A DNA stretch of 64,000 nt from Ascaphus truei (GCA_036426205.1 CM071579.1:22470137-22534136), one strand, 5' to 3'. Shown: positions 47,341-59,037, counted from the first letter of the stretch. Notes: generated by a model not told the origin, from the sequence alone. A program made the numbers and translations.

Positions 47341-48285
47341 TAATAGGTGGAAGGTATGAGGAGGGGGAGATATGAGAACCCGAGAGGAAGGTATGAGGAG
47401 GGGGGATATGAGGAGCTGAGGGGAAGGTATGAGGAGGGGGAGATATGAGGAGCTGAGGGGAAGGTATGAGGTGGGGGAGATATGAGGAGCCGAGGGAAAG
47501 GTATGAGGAGGGGGAGATATGAGGAACTGAGGGAAAGGTATGAGAAGGGGGAGATATGAGGAGCTGAGGGGAAGGTATGAGGAGGGGAGATATGAGTCGC
47601 TGAGGGAAAGGTATGAGAAGGGGGAGATATGAGGAGCTGAGGGAAAGGTATGAGAAGGGGGAGATATGAGGAGCAGAGGGGAAGGTATGAGGAGGGGGAG
47701 ATATGAGGAACTGAGGGGAAGGTATGAGGATGGGGAGAAATGAGGAGCTGAGAGGAAGGTATGAGGAGGGGACATATGAGGAGCTGAGGGGAAGGTATGA
47801 GGATGGGAGGGGGAGGGATGGGGAGGTATGGGGTAGGTATGAGGAGGGATGGGGAAGGTATAAGGAGGAGGGATGGGGAAGGTATGAGGAGGGGGAGAGA
47901 TGAGGAGCTAGGGGAAGGTATGAGGAGCTGAGGGGAAGGTATGGGGAGGGGAGGAGGAGGGATGGGGCAGGTATGGGGAGGGATGGGGCAGGTATGAGGA
48001 GGGAGAGGGGAAGGTATGAGGGGGAGATATGAGGAGTAAGGGAAAGGTAGGAGGAGCTGAGGGGAAGGTATGGGGAGGAGGAGTTATGGGGAGGGACGGG
48101 GCAGGTATGAGGAGGGATGGGGCAGGTATGAGGAGGGATGGGGCAGGTATGAGGAGGGGAGATATAAGGAGGGGGGAGAGGATAGGTATGAGGCAAGGAT
48201 GGGGAGGGAGAGGTATGAGGAGAGGAGGTATGAGGGGAGATGAAGTATGAGGAGAGGAGGGGGAAGTATGAGGATGGGGGCTGTG
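47341..48285 (+). repeat. 37-bp purine-rich minisatellite
   Basis: The unit is gatatgaggagctgaggg with gaaggtatgaggagggggag, about 37 bp (atatgag starts at 47406, 47443, 47480). It repeats about 25 times, becoming irregular after 47800. Plus is almost all purine plus T. The 437- and 203-codon minus frames (S/P/L/Y-rich) are repeat translations and not genes. Confidence 0.9.
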
Positions 48286-48289
48286 TGTG

Positions 48290-48294
48290 TTTGT

Positions 48295-48332
<38 letters not shown>
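48290..48332 (+). repeat. (GT)n microsatellite
   Basis: Alternating GT with one tcagt interruption, immediately after the purine minisatellite. Confidence 0.9.
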
Positions 48333-48339
<7 letters not shown>

Positions 48340-49059
48340 TGCACGTATATTGGGGAGTGTGGTTGAGTGTGGGGAGGGGAGAAAAATACACTGGGGCCTT
48401 AAGAGAGAGGGTGAAAGGAATGGGTGAGAGGGGGGGAAGGAAAGGGTGACTGGGGAGTGTGATGTGGGGTGAGAGTGAGGAGGTGTGTGAGAAGGGGGGG
48501 TTCTCGCAAGACCGCTGAAATGTGGGATGGACCCGGTGAATACGTTCTTCCTGGGCCCCAGGAAAGCTGTCTTCGGCCCTGCATGGCAGGGATGTCACTG
48601 ACTGCCATGAGGAGAGCAAAAGACCCTATTTTGCAAAGTGTAAGGTCAGGAAGGTCACATTTTTAAAAGTCTTAATTTTAATTAATGCCTATATTTTTTT
48701 ATTTAATTTTAATTTGTTAATTATTTTAATTTTAATTAATGTCTTCATTATTTATATACATACAAACACACACTGCAGGGCCCACCTCCTATACACACAG
48801 ACACACACTGCAGCCCCCACCAACGGGACGCAATATGGTGCCGAGGCATCACGTGATGCCACATTGTCATGGCAACATGTCACCGCCTGACGTCAGTGTC
48901 TCGTTGTCATGGCAACGGTGTGCGTCACGTGATGTAATTTGTTTTATAAATATTTTTTTATTGTGTCCCGGTTTTTCATTTTGAAAATCTGTTCACCCTA
49001 TCCCTGAGGGGCTGAGGGCCCGTCTCAATCACATGAGGGGGAGACTAGAAATGACTACA
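48333..49059. other. Unassigned DNA
   Basis: An AT stretch lies at 48660-48760 (repeated ttttaattaat). The segment 48840-48930 has a dyad-rich cacgtgatg...catcacgtg style. No gene. Confidence 0.4.
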
Positions 49060-49273
49060 ATTTGGAATGGCTTCCTCTCTAGCACAGAGGGGGAGGGCAC
49101 AAGGTCTGCACCCGGATTGGCTGCACACAGACCAAGTTCCACCTCCACTCTGTCACTCAGAGAGGCTGCCTGAGGGTGGGGAAAACCCAGGATTATGCCT
49201 GACAATACTTTGGACATACTAAAACTGACATGGCAGGCAGGGCAGATAAGTAGCCAGGACTGGCATGGCTACA
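49060..49273 (-). repeat. Fragment of the 44043 LTR family
   Basis: On minus it begins TGTAGCCATGCC at 49273, followed by the same ordered blocks as 44043-44260: ctggctac, gccct-cctg-ca, gggttttccccac, gtgacag, ggaggtgg, ccaatc and cagacct. It is truncated at the far end. Confidence 0.7.
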
Positions 49274-49312
49274 TACAGTATAAACACATACATACATACA
49301 CATACACACATA

Positions 49313-49649
49313 CAGGCATACCCTGGTTTAAGGACACTCACTTTAAGTACACTCGCGAGTAAGGACATATCGCCCAATAGGCAAACGGCAGCTCGCGCAT
49401 GCGCCTGTCAGCACGTCCTGAACAGCAATACCAGCTCCCTACCTGTACCGAAGCTGTGCGCAAGCGGGGAGACTATAGAGCCTGTTACACATGCGTTACT
49501 TACATCAGTTATGGATGTACAGTATATGACGATTGCAGTACAGTACATGCATCGATACGTGGGGAAAAGGTAGTGCTTCACTTTAAGTACATTTTCACTT
49601 TACATACATTCTCTGGACCCATTGCGTACGTTACTGCGGGGTATGCCTG
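49313..49649. mobile_element. Mariner-type MITE
   Basis: The ends are CAGGCATACCC and its inverse GGGTATGCCTG (49313 and 49649). TA flanks both sides (49311-49312 and 49650-49651). The 337-bp interior has no transposase. TA target duplication and short inverted termini fit the Tc1/mariner superfamily. Confidence 0.8.
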
Positions 49650-49651
49650 TA

Positions 49652-50705
49652 CACAGTTAAACATGCCATAACCTACAGTATCAGAATACAAACAATTAAC
49701 ACTTCTGTCAAATAACAAAAACATGGGTGGGATCCTCAAGCCACCAGAAGGAAAGAGGGTAAATGTCGTTCTTCACACCTTTCATACCCCCGCCACACCC
49801 CCCAGTGACCACTACCAGAAAGTTAACCCCATACAACCCAAACTAGATGACCTCATGAACTTGTACGTTTAATTACAACACCGTCACTTTAATTATTGCT
49901 TTGCTGGAAGGTCTTAATCCCTGCCTCATTGGCACTCACTGCTGCATTAGCAAGCGGAAAATTACAGGATTTGCATTAATTAATGAATTCACAAATACAA
50001 ATCCGTTCTTTTTGCTCCTCGCCCTTCCTGTCACTTGGCGCGTAAAACCCTGTTCCATTTTCCTTCTGCCTTTTATAGTCCCACTGTCATTTCTCAAACC
50101 CAACAGGGTCTGACGTGCCCAGCCTGCTGCTTTGGGAAGCCGGCATTCTTCTCCTCCCAGACTCCAGCTGAAACATCGGGGATAACCATAGTTCCCTCTT
50201 GAGTGGTTTTACCTTTAAATACCTGCTTGGAGCCTTCATTTACAGACAATTATAGAGTGTAGGAAACAGCCCGGGGCAGAGAGTCAAGGAAAAGAAGAGC
50301 TTAAAAAAAATACAAATATTAATAATAATAACTACAACTATTTACTGAGGACACTTTGTATCTTCCTCTCCGGTGCGAGAGTGTGAGCCCGTAGGTGCCA
50401 TGGCTCGTAGACTTTCTGTGCTCTCAGCTTGTTGCTGGTCTTTTACAGTAGCTGGTGCTGGAGCCAGTCTGGTAACTAGTTGATATGAGCGGGGAACAGA
50501 CCTTTATTTGTATTTCATCGGATGCAGACTGAGAATCCGCGACATTATGAGGCCTGTGTGGGGTTTTATTGTTGCTGCACACATTCTTCTCACGTGACAA
50601 ATCAGACAATCATTAACGCCTTCTCATAAAGATTTGGCCTCGTCTTACTGTCTAAAAGGGTTTTTTTTTGTATTGCAGCCCTTTAAAATGAAATACAAAT
50701 ATATA
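49652..50705. other. Unassigned, possibly conserved non-coding DNA
   Basis: The segment 49860-50060 has single-copy texture with atttgcattaattaatgaattc, a homeobox-like site cluster. The rest is ordinary. Conservation cannot be judged from one sequence. Confidence 0.3.
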
Positions 50706-51262
50706 TGTAGCACATGTTCCCCCCTGCCACGTAAGATCTGGCATTACATGGATGTTTCACTGTAGCTCACCTGCTGGTTCAGGAGGTCTGAGTTGCCCCA
50801 CAACTGGAGTTTGGGAGCAGCAACAGGGCAGGCTTCCTCGTGTCTCTTACTGTGCAGCGCCTCATCCCATGAGGATCCTGCTGGATGCAGGATGGTCCCC
50901 ACATGCAATACTCTGTTCCAATAACCACACACCATAGTTGGTCCAACAGCAGTTTTATTGTACAACAGCATGATCGTCCTTCAGCCCTGGAGCAGACCCC
51001 CGGGGCTTGAGGCCCCAAGAGCCCCTCCCAATCTCCTTAACCCTCTGATAGGGAAAAAGGTATCGCACTGTCCCATAATCATCCTCACTCAATTTGGTGG
51101 AGTGTCACCTTTTATACGCAGGGGGAAGGGCTTGTAACCCCGTCCCATAACAGGGCAGGTCTAGGTACTGACAGCCATCACACCAAATACATGTGACCCA
51201 GTCAGTACCTCCCCAGGTATGACACTAACTGCCGGTTTAGGCCTGCCCCTGTATAAGCAACA
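50706..51262 (-). mobile_element. Solo LTR, minus orientation
   Basis: Read on minus it starts TGTTGCTTATACAGGGGCAG and ends CATGTGCTACA. A TATA box (tataaaagg) lies at about 51109-51116 and AATAAA at 50954-50959, in the U3-R-U5 order. It shares its U3 end with the fragment at 6140-6480. Target duplication is not clear (atata and tagta). No internal domain adjoins it. Confidence 0.65.
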
Positions 51263-51690
51263 TAGTACCTACAGTATCCAGGCTGCAACTGCAAGCCAGG
51301 CCCTGCGCAGGTGTTTAATCTCAACACTGCCTATTCTTACCAGGACTTATAGTGTTGAGGCAAGTAGAAGGCTATAGCCAGGGGCATTTGGCTTCATATA
51401 CTGTATAAAGCAGAAAATGTTTGGCAGAAATCCATATGTAAGTCATCCTGGTGTTTAGCTGCCCAAGTCAGCAAAGCTTTGCTATTTTTATCATTGACTT
51501 CTTCAAATATTTATCTCATCTTTGTTTCAAGATTTGCGCTGCTGCTTCTCGATTTAGTGTGCAGCGGGCGAGCGCTTTCCTCTTTCCTGGAAGGGCACAG
51601 ATCCTTTACCTGTTACCTCCAAGCAAAGGCAATCTGCTACTGTAACAAGGTAATTAGTTTGTGGCTCACACTGACTTCTATATATATAGA
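51263..51690. other. Unassigned spacer
   Basis: Nothing recognised. Confidence 0.45.
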
Positions 51691-51943
51691 AGGAGTGGCT
51701 CAGTGAGTAAAGACACTGACTAACACTGAGATTGCTTCAGGGGAGCCTGGTTCAATTCCCGGTGTCGGCTCCTTGTGACCTTGGGCAAGTCACTTTATCT
51801 CCCTGTGCCTCAGGCACCAAAAACATAGATTGTAAGCTCTACGGGGCAGGGACCTGTGCCTGCAAAATGTCTGTAAAGCGCTTCGTACAATTAGCGGCGC
51901 TATACAAGAACATGCTATTATTATTATTATTATTATTATTATA
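51691..51943 (+). mobile_element. tRNA-derived MIR-like SINE
   Basis: The head has an A box (tggctcagtgag, 51696-51707) and a B box (ggttcaattcc, 51749-51759) inside a tRNA-like fold of about 82 nt. The body carries the MIR CORE block gtgaccttgggcaagtcact. The tail contains gattgtaagctctacgggg, then gtaaagcgcttcgtac and (att)n at 51916-51943, the L2-type 3' end used for mobilisation in trans. It is not a working tRNA gene: the head lacks a plausible mature tRNA end. Transcription would be by RNA polymerase III. Confidence 0.9.
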
Positions 51944-52607
51944 TTAATTACAGAGGGAGCATATCAAAATCTGCATAGGCACTATGCCTATTCTGTATCG
52001 GTTTGGATACATGGTATAACACTGCACTTGAAAAGTGCAAACCAAACGCCCATCTTTATTGATAAACACCCCCCAAATCATGACCACTCCTGTTAAGTGT
52101 TAGGAATAATGTTCCACGTTCTGCCACGCAGGATCTTCCTATACCTGCCTGCGATGTGATGCTGGTGAGTGAGACCTGCATTGTGGGAATAGATTCCTAA
52201 TATCAATCATTTCTCAGCCTGACAAGCAAATTAGGGTCCAGTCATGCATGATAACTACATTGTCCATCACCAGCGAGGAGTGACTCCTACACAGCCTGTC
52301 CCCCCCGGGGCAGTGGAGATTAACCCCTTCCATGGAGGCGCGTTAAGCCCATTGCAAAAATAAATTCTTCTTCGTATGTTGGATTCCCAGCATGCACCAT
52401 TGTCAGGGAATCCATATCGGAGTTTCGCCAATCGCATTATGCGCGTAAATCCCCAGCATCCTCCTCCTGCTCTGAGCTCCCGATATTACTAATACTCAAA
52501 CTTATACTGCAGTTATCTGACTGTGTCCCTTTCCCAATAGGACAAACTGGCACCAGAGAGGGCACTGGGGATTTAGGGGAGGATCCCACTAATTGTTTCA
52601 TTTACAT
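51944..52607. other. Unassigned spacer
   Basis: A G/C run occurs at 52300-52315. No gene or element recognised. Confidence 0.45.
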
Positions 52608-52781
52608 CATGGGTGACAAACTCCAGTCCCCAAGGGCCACCAACAGGTCAGAATTTCAGGATCTCTGCTTCAGCACAGGTCATAATGACTGAGCCCCTGA
52701 TTGAGCCACCTGTGCTGAAGCAGGGATATTCTGATCCTGACCTGTAGGGGGCACTTGAGGACTGGAGCTGCCCACCCCTAG
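52608..52781. mobile_element. hAT-type palindromic MITE, copy 1
   Basis: The ends are CATGGGTG and CACCCCTA (consensus CAGGGGTG...CACCCCTG). The whole element is a long imperfect palindrome with ccacctgtgctgaagcaggg in the arms. ATTTACAT (52600-52607) and ATTAACAT (52782-52789) flank it, an 8-bp target duplication with one mismatch. An 8-bp duplication is a hAT hallmark. Confidence 0.8.
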
Positions 52782-53400
52782 ATTAACATCTTTAACTTGT
52801 AGTAAGGAAACAGCAATGTTAATGATGGGAGTTTATTCATGTTTTCGATAGTATAAAATTAAATTGTCAGTGGGTTTTATGTCACAGACATGCAGCTCTG
52901 CTCTAAATGCAATGGTTGGATTTGGCTGATAAAATATTATTGTATTAAACGCAACTGAAATGTGTATAATTAGAACAAAAGAGCAGTTTTATTACAGCCC
53001 AATTATCCCTCGCAAAGAAATGGGTTAGGAATTGAATGTCTTTTGCCTTAAATACAACAAATGCAAGTGAGGTTACAATGAGGAATCTGCACACATCAAT
53101 TTACACAATTTCATCCAATTAAATGCTGATTTACCAAGAAACGCCTGTAAAAGATGCACACAAGAACAGACAGAAAAAGATGTTTGTGTTCTAATTATTG
53201 CTTGGGACTTTTATTTAACAAGAGGATGAGCTGCGGTGTGTTGTAGTCTGAGATTGAGATATTATGTATCAAACACCTAAAAAGTTGTGTATAATGCACA
53301 GGAAAGAACTTTGGGGTTTGAACGTTCTGTACACCTCACCACGCCTGCAAGGAGATATTTTGTTTATCCTCTCTGTTATCCCAACACACGTTATGTATCG
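52782..53400. other. Single-copy-looking DNA, possible conserved non-coding element
   Basis: It is AT-moderate with no repeat features and contains several homeobox-like attaaa/taatt sites. Conservation is unproven. Confidence 0.3.
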
Positions 53401-53707
53401 AGTTTCACACACACAGGAGCATTGCTCTAAAACAGGAGTAAATGGTGTTATTTTGACTGTGCGTCACTTTGTGTCTTTGCATCAAGGTGCTTTGCTCCAC
53501 TTTTTGAGGAGTTGTCAGAGAAGTTAGGTGACGAGAGAGTCGGCACAAACAATGTTTTAATGAGATGTGTCAGCATGCATGTCTTTATCAGGTACACGCC
53601 TCTCCTCCTCAAAATAAATCCTTCAGATCTTAGCGACGTTAATCTCTGCTCCTGAGAGATCTGCACAAATGTAAGACAAAGATTCACAAACTGAATTTGG
53701 CACGTAA
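53401..53707. other. Unassigned spacer
   Basis: A minus frame covers 53448-53888 (146 codons) but shows no motif and extends into the repeat-like element after it. Confidence 0.4.
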
Positions 53708-54025
53708 TAGGGTTACCAGATGTCCAGTATTGAACCAGATTGTCCTGTATTTGGACACCCAGTCCAGTAAAAGAATTAGATGTAACACTGGACATAGTGA
53801 CCCGACCTGCTTGGGGGTCCGCACGATTTCCCCAAGCCAGCCTGTTGCTAGGGGGCTGGGAAGCTTCCTCCATCCTGATTAGCTGCATTACCCAGCAGCA
53901 GCGAATCAGGAAGAGGTGTCAGGAGCCAAGGAGAGGAAGAAACCGCATGGAGCGGAGAGAGCGTTGTCTCTTGCACCTTTCACCATTGTGTCCAGTATTT
54001 TTGGAGACGCCACCTGGCCACCCTA
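53708..54025. mobile_element. Possible non-autonomous DNA transposon
   Basis: The left edge TAGGGTTACCAG and right edge CTGGCCACCCTA are near-inverted. Both could use a TA as target (53708-53709 and 54024-54025). Class uncertain (mariner or hAT). The overlapping frames are chance. Confidence 0.45.
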
Positions 54026-54519
54026 CTGACCTAGATGAGAAGCTTTGTTTAAAATGGTAACGCTTTGGTAAAGATGTATTGAATTAGGTGGGGAAGCCAA
54101 CGTTTCTATCATAGTATGTGTAGGGCAGATATCATGGGGTCCATACTGGGGAGAAGAGACTATGGAAAGAGCAGGATGCCTTGGATGGTGGAATTGCAGC
54201 TAGCGATGGTGTTAGATATTTAAATGCAGAGATAATCTGTGATAAATGACTCAGCTGCAGACAAAGCCTGGACTGGAATTGACACTTTCCCATCCTCCCT
54301 CACGACAATTACAGAACTTCCACTTGTTGCATATGTACGGAGGTGAGATGGCAATCTGGTATCCTACTCACAGAGTGTACAATTTACGTGGAGCCATGGC
54401 TGCCATACTGGGCGTAGTAAAGCAAGTAACTATATTAACAGGGAATAGGAAATTAAAAGGAATAGCTGGATTGCATGATGGAAACACCTGGGGATGAAGG
54501 TGTTAGGGGAACACTGAAG
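54026..54519. other. Unassigned spacer
   Basis: Nothing recognised. Confidence 0.45.
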
Positions 54520-55125
54520 GTTGACATATAGAAATGGGCACTGGTTGCAGGTATATAGAAAGGGGCGCTGGGGGTTAGTATGTAGAAGAGGGCGCTGGGG
54601 TAGGTATGTAGAAAGAGGCACTGGGTGTAGGCACATAGAAAGGGGTGATGGGGGTAGGCATATAGAAGGGCACTGGGTGTAGGCACATAGAAAGGGGTGA
54701 TGGGGGTAGGCATATAGAAGGGGCACTGGGTGTAGGCACATAGAAAGGGGTGATGGGGGTAGGCATATAGAAGGGCACTGGGTGTAGGCACATAGAAAGG
54801 GGTGATGGGGGTAGGCATATAGAAGGGCACTGGGTGTAGGCACATAGAAAGGGGTGATGGGGTAGACATATAGAAGGGCACTGGGTGTAGGCCCATAGAA
54901 AGGGTGATGGGGGTAGGCATATAGAGGGCACTGGGTGTAGGCACATATAAGGGTGATGGGGTAGGCATATAGAAGGGGCACTGGGTGTAGCCCCTAGAAA
55001 GGGGTGATGGGGTAGACATATAGAAGGGCACTGGGTGTAGGCCCATAGAAAGGGGTGATGGGGGTAGGCATATAGAAGGAGCACTGGGTGTAGGCACATA
55101 GAAAGGGGCACAAGAGAACACCATA
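54520..55125 (+). repeat. 52-bp dimeric minisatellite
   Basis: The unit is gcactgggtgtaggcacata with gaaaggg, then gtgatgggggtaggcatata with gaagg. Copies start at 54670, 54724, 54776 and 54828. Each half (about 26 bp) shares gtaggcayatagaa, so the 52-bp unit is a dimer. Edge units (54520-54640) are single and more varied. The Y/P/T/H-rich minus frames, up to 236 codons, are repeat translations. Confidence 0.9.
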
Positions 55126-56369
55126 TAGGTGAAAATGTAATAGCTAATCATAGCTGGCAGCACGGTGAACTAAAGAAGCGTAAGGCAACCCCATCACATA
55201 CTATGTACAAACCAGGCCTGGGGAGTGCAAGAGCATAAATAATGCTGCGTACAACGTATGCACTAAAAAGCATAGCCAAGTGGGGGGTGAGCTTCCTGGT
55301 GGGAAATGTTTGATATTTAAAGGCAGAGATCAGCTGTGATCAATAAATCAGCCTGATGCAGTGAAGCAAAGGGAAAACCTGGACTGGAGTTCTACTCCAA
55401 ATACAGACTGCAGCCTTTCAAATATATGTTCAGCAAATATCCTGGGATTCCTCACAAGAAAACTGGTGCTACAGATTGTCCACAAACAAATACCATCCAT
55501 ATTCCAGAGCCATAATAGCAACAATTAGCATAAATAATAGAACACTCTTAAGGTCCAGTATCCCAATGTAAACATAAGTGTTTCTTTGACTCCCCACTTC
55601 AATCGGGCCACGTGACAAACAACGGGATGGGTATAAGATGGTAAGGAGGAATGAAAGCAGCGATACCGCGGTGCTCCCTGTTCGGGACCACCCGCTAAGT
55701 AGCCGCTACCCTCCGCCACAACCCTCCTAACCCGGTGTCACCCACGATTGAGCAGACCTCACTGTGGAGGTAGGGGAAGGGAGAATATGAGAGGTAATCA
55801 CTCACAGTCTTGACGCACCGGGTCTCCGATCAACGATGACGTTCCAAATATATGTTGCTGCTGCACATTAACGCAGATTAAAAATGTTGCTTTAGAATTA
55901 GTACAGAACAAACTTTCTCTCCCACACTATGGTAAAGGCCCAGCTGGAAGGACACCAGTTGCGGGGTTAAACGAATGAAGTCCAGACCAGGATTTCAGAC
56001 CCTGGGCCAGATTTGCATGAAGTCCAAAGGGGCAGGCCAGCTACTGCAGTTAGGAGGAGGATCTGGCTTAGCTGGGCCATGGCAGGGGTATTAGTTATCT
56101 CCAGGCTGGTTCAGCACACCAGCAACAAGGGAGCAGTCTGTGCTCCAGAGAGCTTCGTTTTTATGTTGGTTTGTTTTTTCTTAAAGGGCCAGGTGTCTAT
56201 TAGTTGGTGGACAATAAGCCACACATACATCGGTATACTCCTGTGCCCTGAGAGAGTGCATTAACACCGGTATTACCAGTGCCTACCCATGTAAAGCGAA
56301 GGGATGGAGGGGGATCTACAGCCTACCCTGTCACTCCTACTAAAAATACCTTCCTCTTCTTCCCCCTCC
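55126..56369. other. Unassigned DNA
   Basis: No gene seen; short frames only. Confidence 0.4.
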
Positions 56370-56405
56370 TGCCCCCCCCCCCCGCCCCGCCCCGCCCCGC
56401 CCCCC
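56370..56405 (+). repeat. C-rich simple repeat (ccccg)n
   Basis: Ten or more C in a row, then four copies of ccccg or cgcccc. Confidence 0.85.
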
Positions 56406-56946
56406 TCGACAGCCTTGGAAAATGATAAAGGGCATACAATATTAAAAGTTAAAAGATCCTCCCCCTGCTTTTGTAAAACACATTGTTCAGGTGTTATAAA
56501 TAATGAAACACACATGATTGATCTCTATTGTATTATTCAACATTGCGGGGAGACGAGGCTGTCACAAAGAGATTTATCTTAAATGTCATCCAGGAAAATG
56601 TAGCATTTTTATCTATGGCGCGGGAACATTTCGCTCTTTCAAAGGCAGACAGGCTCACTTTATGTATAGCTAATCATTGGGCGCGTTCTCTATGTCATAA
56701 TGAACAATTAACAACAAGTCAATATTATCCAGGAGCTGCTCAGGAACAGGCTCCTGTGATGTATCATCACTCGTCTGTACCGTGAAAACCCAACCGGAAT
56801 ACTGACCTCGTTGCTCTCAGGGTTTATTTGTGAACAGATTGAATGTGCTTTTTAAAGAAATGTCCACTATTGAAAAAAAATTAAATGTTGTGTGTTGTTA
56901 AATTGAAATTAAAATAAGTAGTAAAAGCTGTGCTAATATACTAGGG
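56406..56946. other. Single-copy-looking DNA, possible conserved non-coding element
   Basis: The stretch is repeat-free, with motifs such as tcaggtgttataaa, gctaatcattgggcgcg and aatgaacaattaacaa. It reads like a conserved regulatory region; proof needs comparison. Confidence 0.35.
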
Positions 56947-57600
56947 CAGGGCGGCCAACTCCAGTCTTCAAGAGCCACCTACAGGTCAGATTTTAAGGAT
57001 ATCCCTGCGTCAGCACAGGTGGTGGTTCATAAGGTGGTTCGATCCTTGACAGTGCCACCTGTGCTGAAGCAGGGATATCCTTAAAAACTGCAGACCAAGC
57101 AATATCCTACATGTTTTTTTTTTTTCATAAATCAGTTCTGTACTATGAGAAAATACTTGTAGCATTTTTTTTTTAAACAACTCTGAATTACATTTTTATT
57201 ATATTATAATGTACCAAGCATTTTTTGTTTTAATAGCAAGTCATTTACAAAGTCACATCCCCTTCCTCTTCTGAAACAGGCTCTGGCACACACACCTTTT
57301 TGAGCCCTGCCCTCTCTTTAGCAGTGCACCAATTGTGTCAAGTGACTGCCTGGTCACATGATCTTCCCCACAGAACTTGGCATCTTTGGTCCTCTTCTGC
57401 TGCACTGACAGCCATTTAGCAAGCTCCCGAGCCGAATCTTCGCAGACCGATCACAGGAGAACGGATCGATCAGCAACTTAGCTAATTACTTATCGTTGTA
57501 TGGATTGCCTAGATGCACATATTAAAGTGAATAAAAAAAAACGGCTGCTTTAAAACCTGACCTGTTGGTGGCCCTTGAGGACTGGAGGTGGCCACTCCTG
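56947..57600. mobile_element. hAT-type MITE, copy 2, with nested insertion
   Basis: The left end is cagggcggccaactcc and the right end tggccactcctg (consensus CAGGGGTGGGCAAC...CACCCCTG). TACTAGGG and TGCTAGTG (56939-56946 and 57601-57608) match at 6 of 8 bases, a weak target duplication. The MITE is split by 463 bp (57087-57549). TTAAAA occurs on both sides of the insert (57081-57086 and 57550-57555). Confidence 0.7.
57087..57549. mobile_element. Insert nested in the hAT-type MITE
   Basis: It starts actgcagaccaag and ends aacggctgct. A TTAAAA repeat flanks it. TTAA target choice would suggest a piggyBac-type element, but the ends are only weakly inverted, so the class is open. It has T and A runs at both sides and no coding frame. 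Confidence 0.5.
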
Positions 57601-58039
57601 TGCTAGTGACTGTATTGCATAGATGAGTGTTCTGTTTCTATATCAGCTCCGTTAAAAAACATAGACCCTTACCCTGTAAAGTGTGATATCTCCACTAGCA
57701 CTATCCACGGAAAGCCTCAACGGGACGTTTCCTTCTATAGCGCCAGACCGCTGATATACCCGTTTACAGAACAAGGGCCATAGAAACTGAACTAGCTACA
57801 GCAATTGTCACCCAGTCTGCCCATGTTGCTAAGCTTTGTCACTTAACATCATATAGCTTTCCCACTTGGGTAAGTGTTTTTTCTTTCTTATTTAGGATGC
57901 AGCATCCTGTCTACCCCAAGCATTTGCAAATGATTGTACACTATTAACCTCCAATGTCCCCTTGGTAACTGCCAAACATCCACTACCCGTCTAGTAAAGA
58001 AGAATTTCTGATACCAGACGCAACGTGAAACCATTAGCC
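57601..58039. other. Unassigned spacer
   Basis: Nothing recognised. Confidence 0.45.
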
Positions 58040-58236
58040 CAGGGGTGGGCCAACTGCAGTCTTCAAGGGCCACCTACAGGTCAAGTGTTTGAGCCACCTG
58101 TGCTGAAGCAGAGATATCCAATCAGTGACTCAGTCATAATGGCTGAGCCACTGACTGAGCCACCTGTGCTGAAGCTGGGATATCCTGAAAACCTGACCTG
58201 CTGGTGGCCGTTGAGAACCCGAGTTGGTCACCCCTG
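58040..58236. mobile_element. hAT-type palindromic MITE, copy 3
   Basis: CAGGGGTGGGCCAAC at the left and GTTGGTCACCCCTG at the right. CATTAGCC (58032-58039) and GATTAGCC (58237-58244) are an 8-bp duplication with one mismatch. The arms share ccacctgtgctgaagc. No transposase is coded. Confidence 0.85.
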
Positions 58237-59030
58237 GATTAGCCCATACAGCTATCCATTGCTGACAGTGAAAGGGTTACACTAGAACGACTGTGTCTTT
58301 AGTATATTAGGTAGGGCTCTTGGCAGGAGATAAACTGCTTCTCCGCGTACTCTCCGTGCAAACTTTTTTTTTCCGCAGTAGAGATACAGCATTAAAAGTT
58401 TATAGCTCGCTTCAGATCTCAATGAAACAGACAGTATGAGATTTAAAGGGGAGCTAAGAAGTTTCCTGCCAATAGCTGTGGCTAAATAGTTAAGCATCAA
58501 AGCGTGCCGCGATTTAGAATTCGGGCAGCTGCAGTTTTTAAGAAGAAACAGCACACATCGTATTTTTATACCCGTCTCCATTTGCAAACCTCATAAAATC
58601 ATCGCCCATGACTGCAGCCTGTTTAAGGGATTTAAGCCAATGGAAGTAGCAATTTCTCTCCAAATATAAAACCTGCTCCTTTCTGGGATTGGGTTATACG
58701 CTCCTTGTTAGAATGAGCTTTATTTTGAATTTAGAGCCAGGTGCTGTCACCTGAAATCACCACACAGCTGCTCAGAGAGATGGCAGATCCCTGTATAGCC
58801 CATATTATTGAACAGTATACAAAGTTATGGATTCCAATTCCAATCAATCAGCTAATCAATCAGGTCAGTTAATAAAAGGAAAGGTTTCATGTCATGAAAA
58901 ATATTGTGCCACTGAATTCCACAATGCCTAATAATATACATATATTGTATTTTGTGTCTCTTTTTCAATACAAAGAACTTGTGATCAACTTACCTGTGTG
59001 CTGTCCCTTGATGTCGTGCTTCAACCGGTG
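58237..59030. other. Single-copy-looking DNA, possible conserved non-coding element
   Basis: The segment 58260-58680 has no repeats and a moderate GC content. The only frame of note (58282-58587, minus) lacks motifs. Confidence 0.3.
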
Positions 59031-59037
59031 TCGTATG

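Noticed and set aside
47306..48619. A 437-codon minus-strand open frame
   Set aside because: It translates the 37-bp minisatellite (SSYLPL-type repeats) and the GT run; there is no domain, and overlapping frames are open too.
51691..51772. Functional tRNA gene
   Set aside because: A and B boxes are present, but the fold has mismatches and the sequence continues straight into the MIR-like CORE and L2-like tail.
54453..55163. A 236-codon minus-strand open frame
   Set aside because: It translates the 52-bp minisatellite, with three overlapping frames of the same kind.
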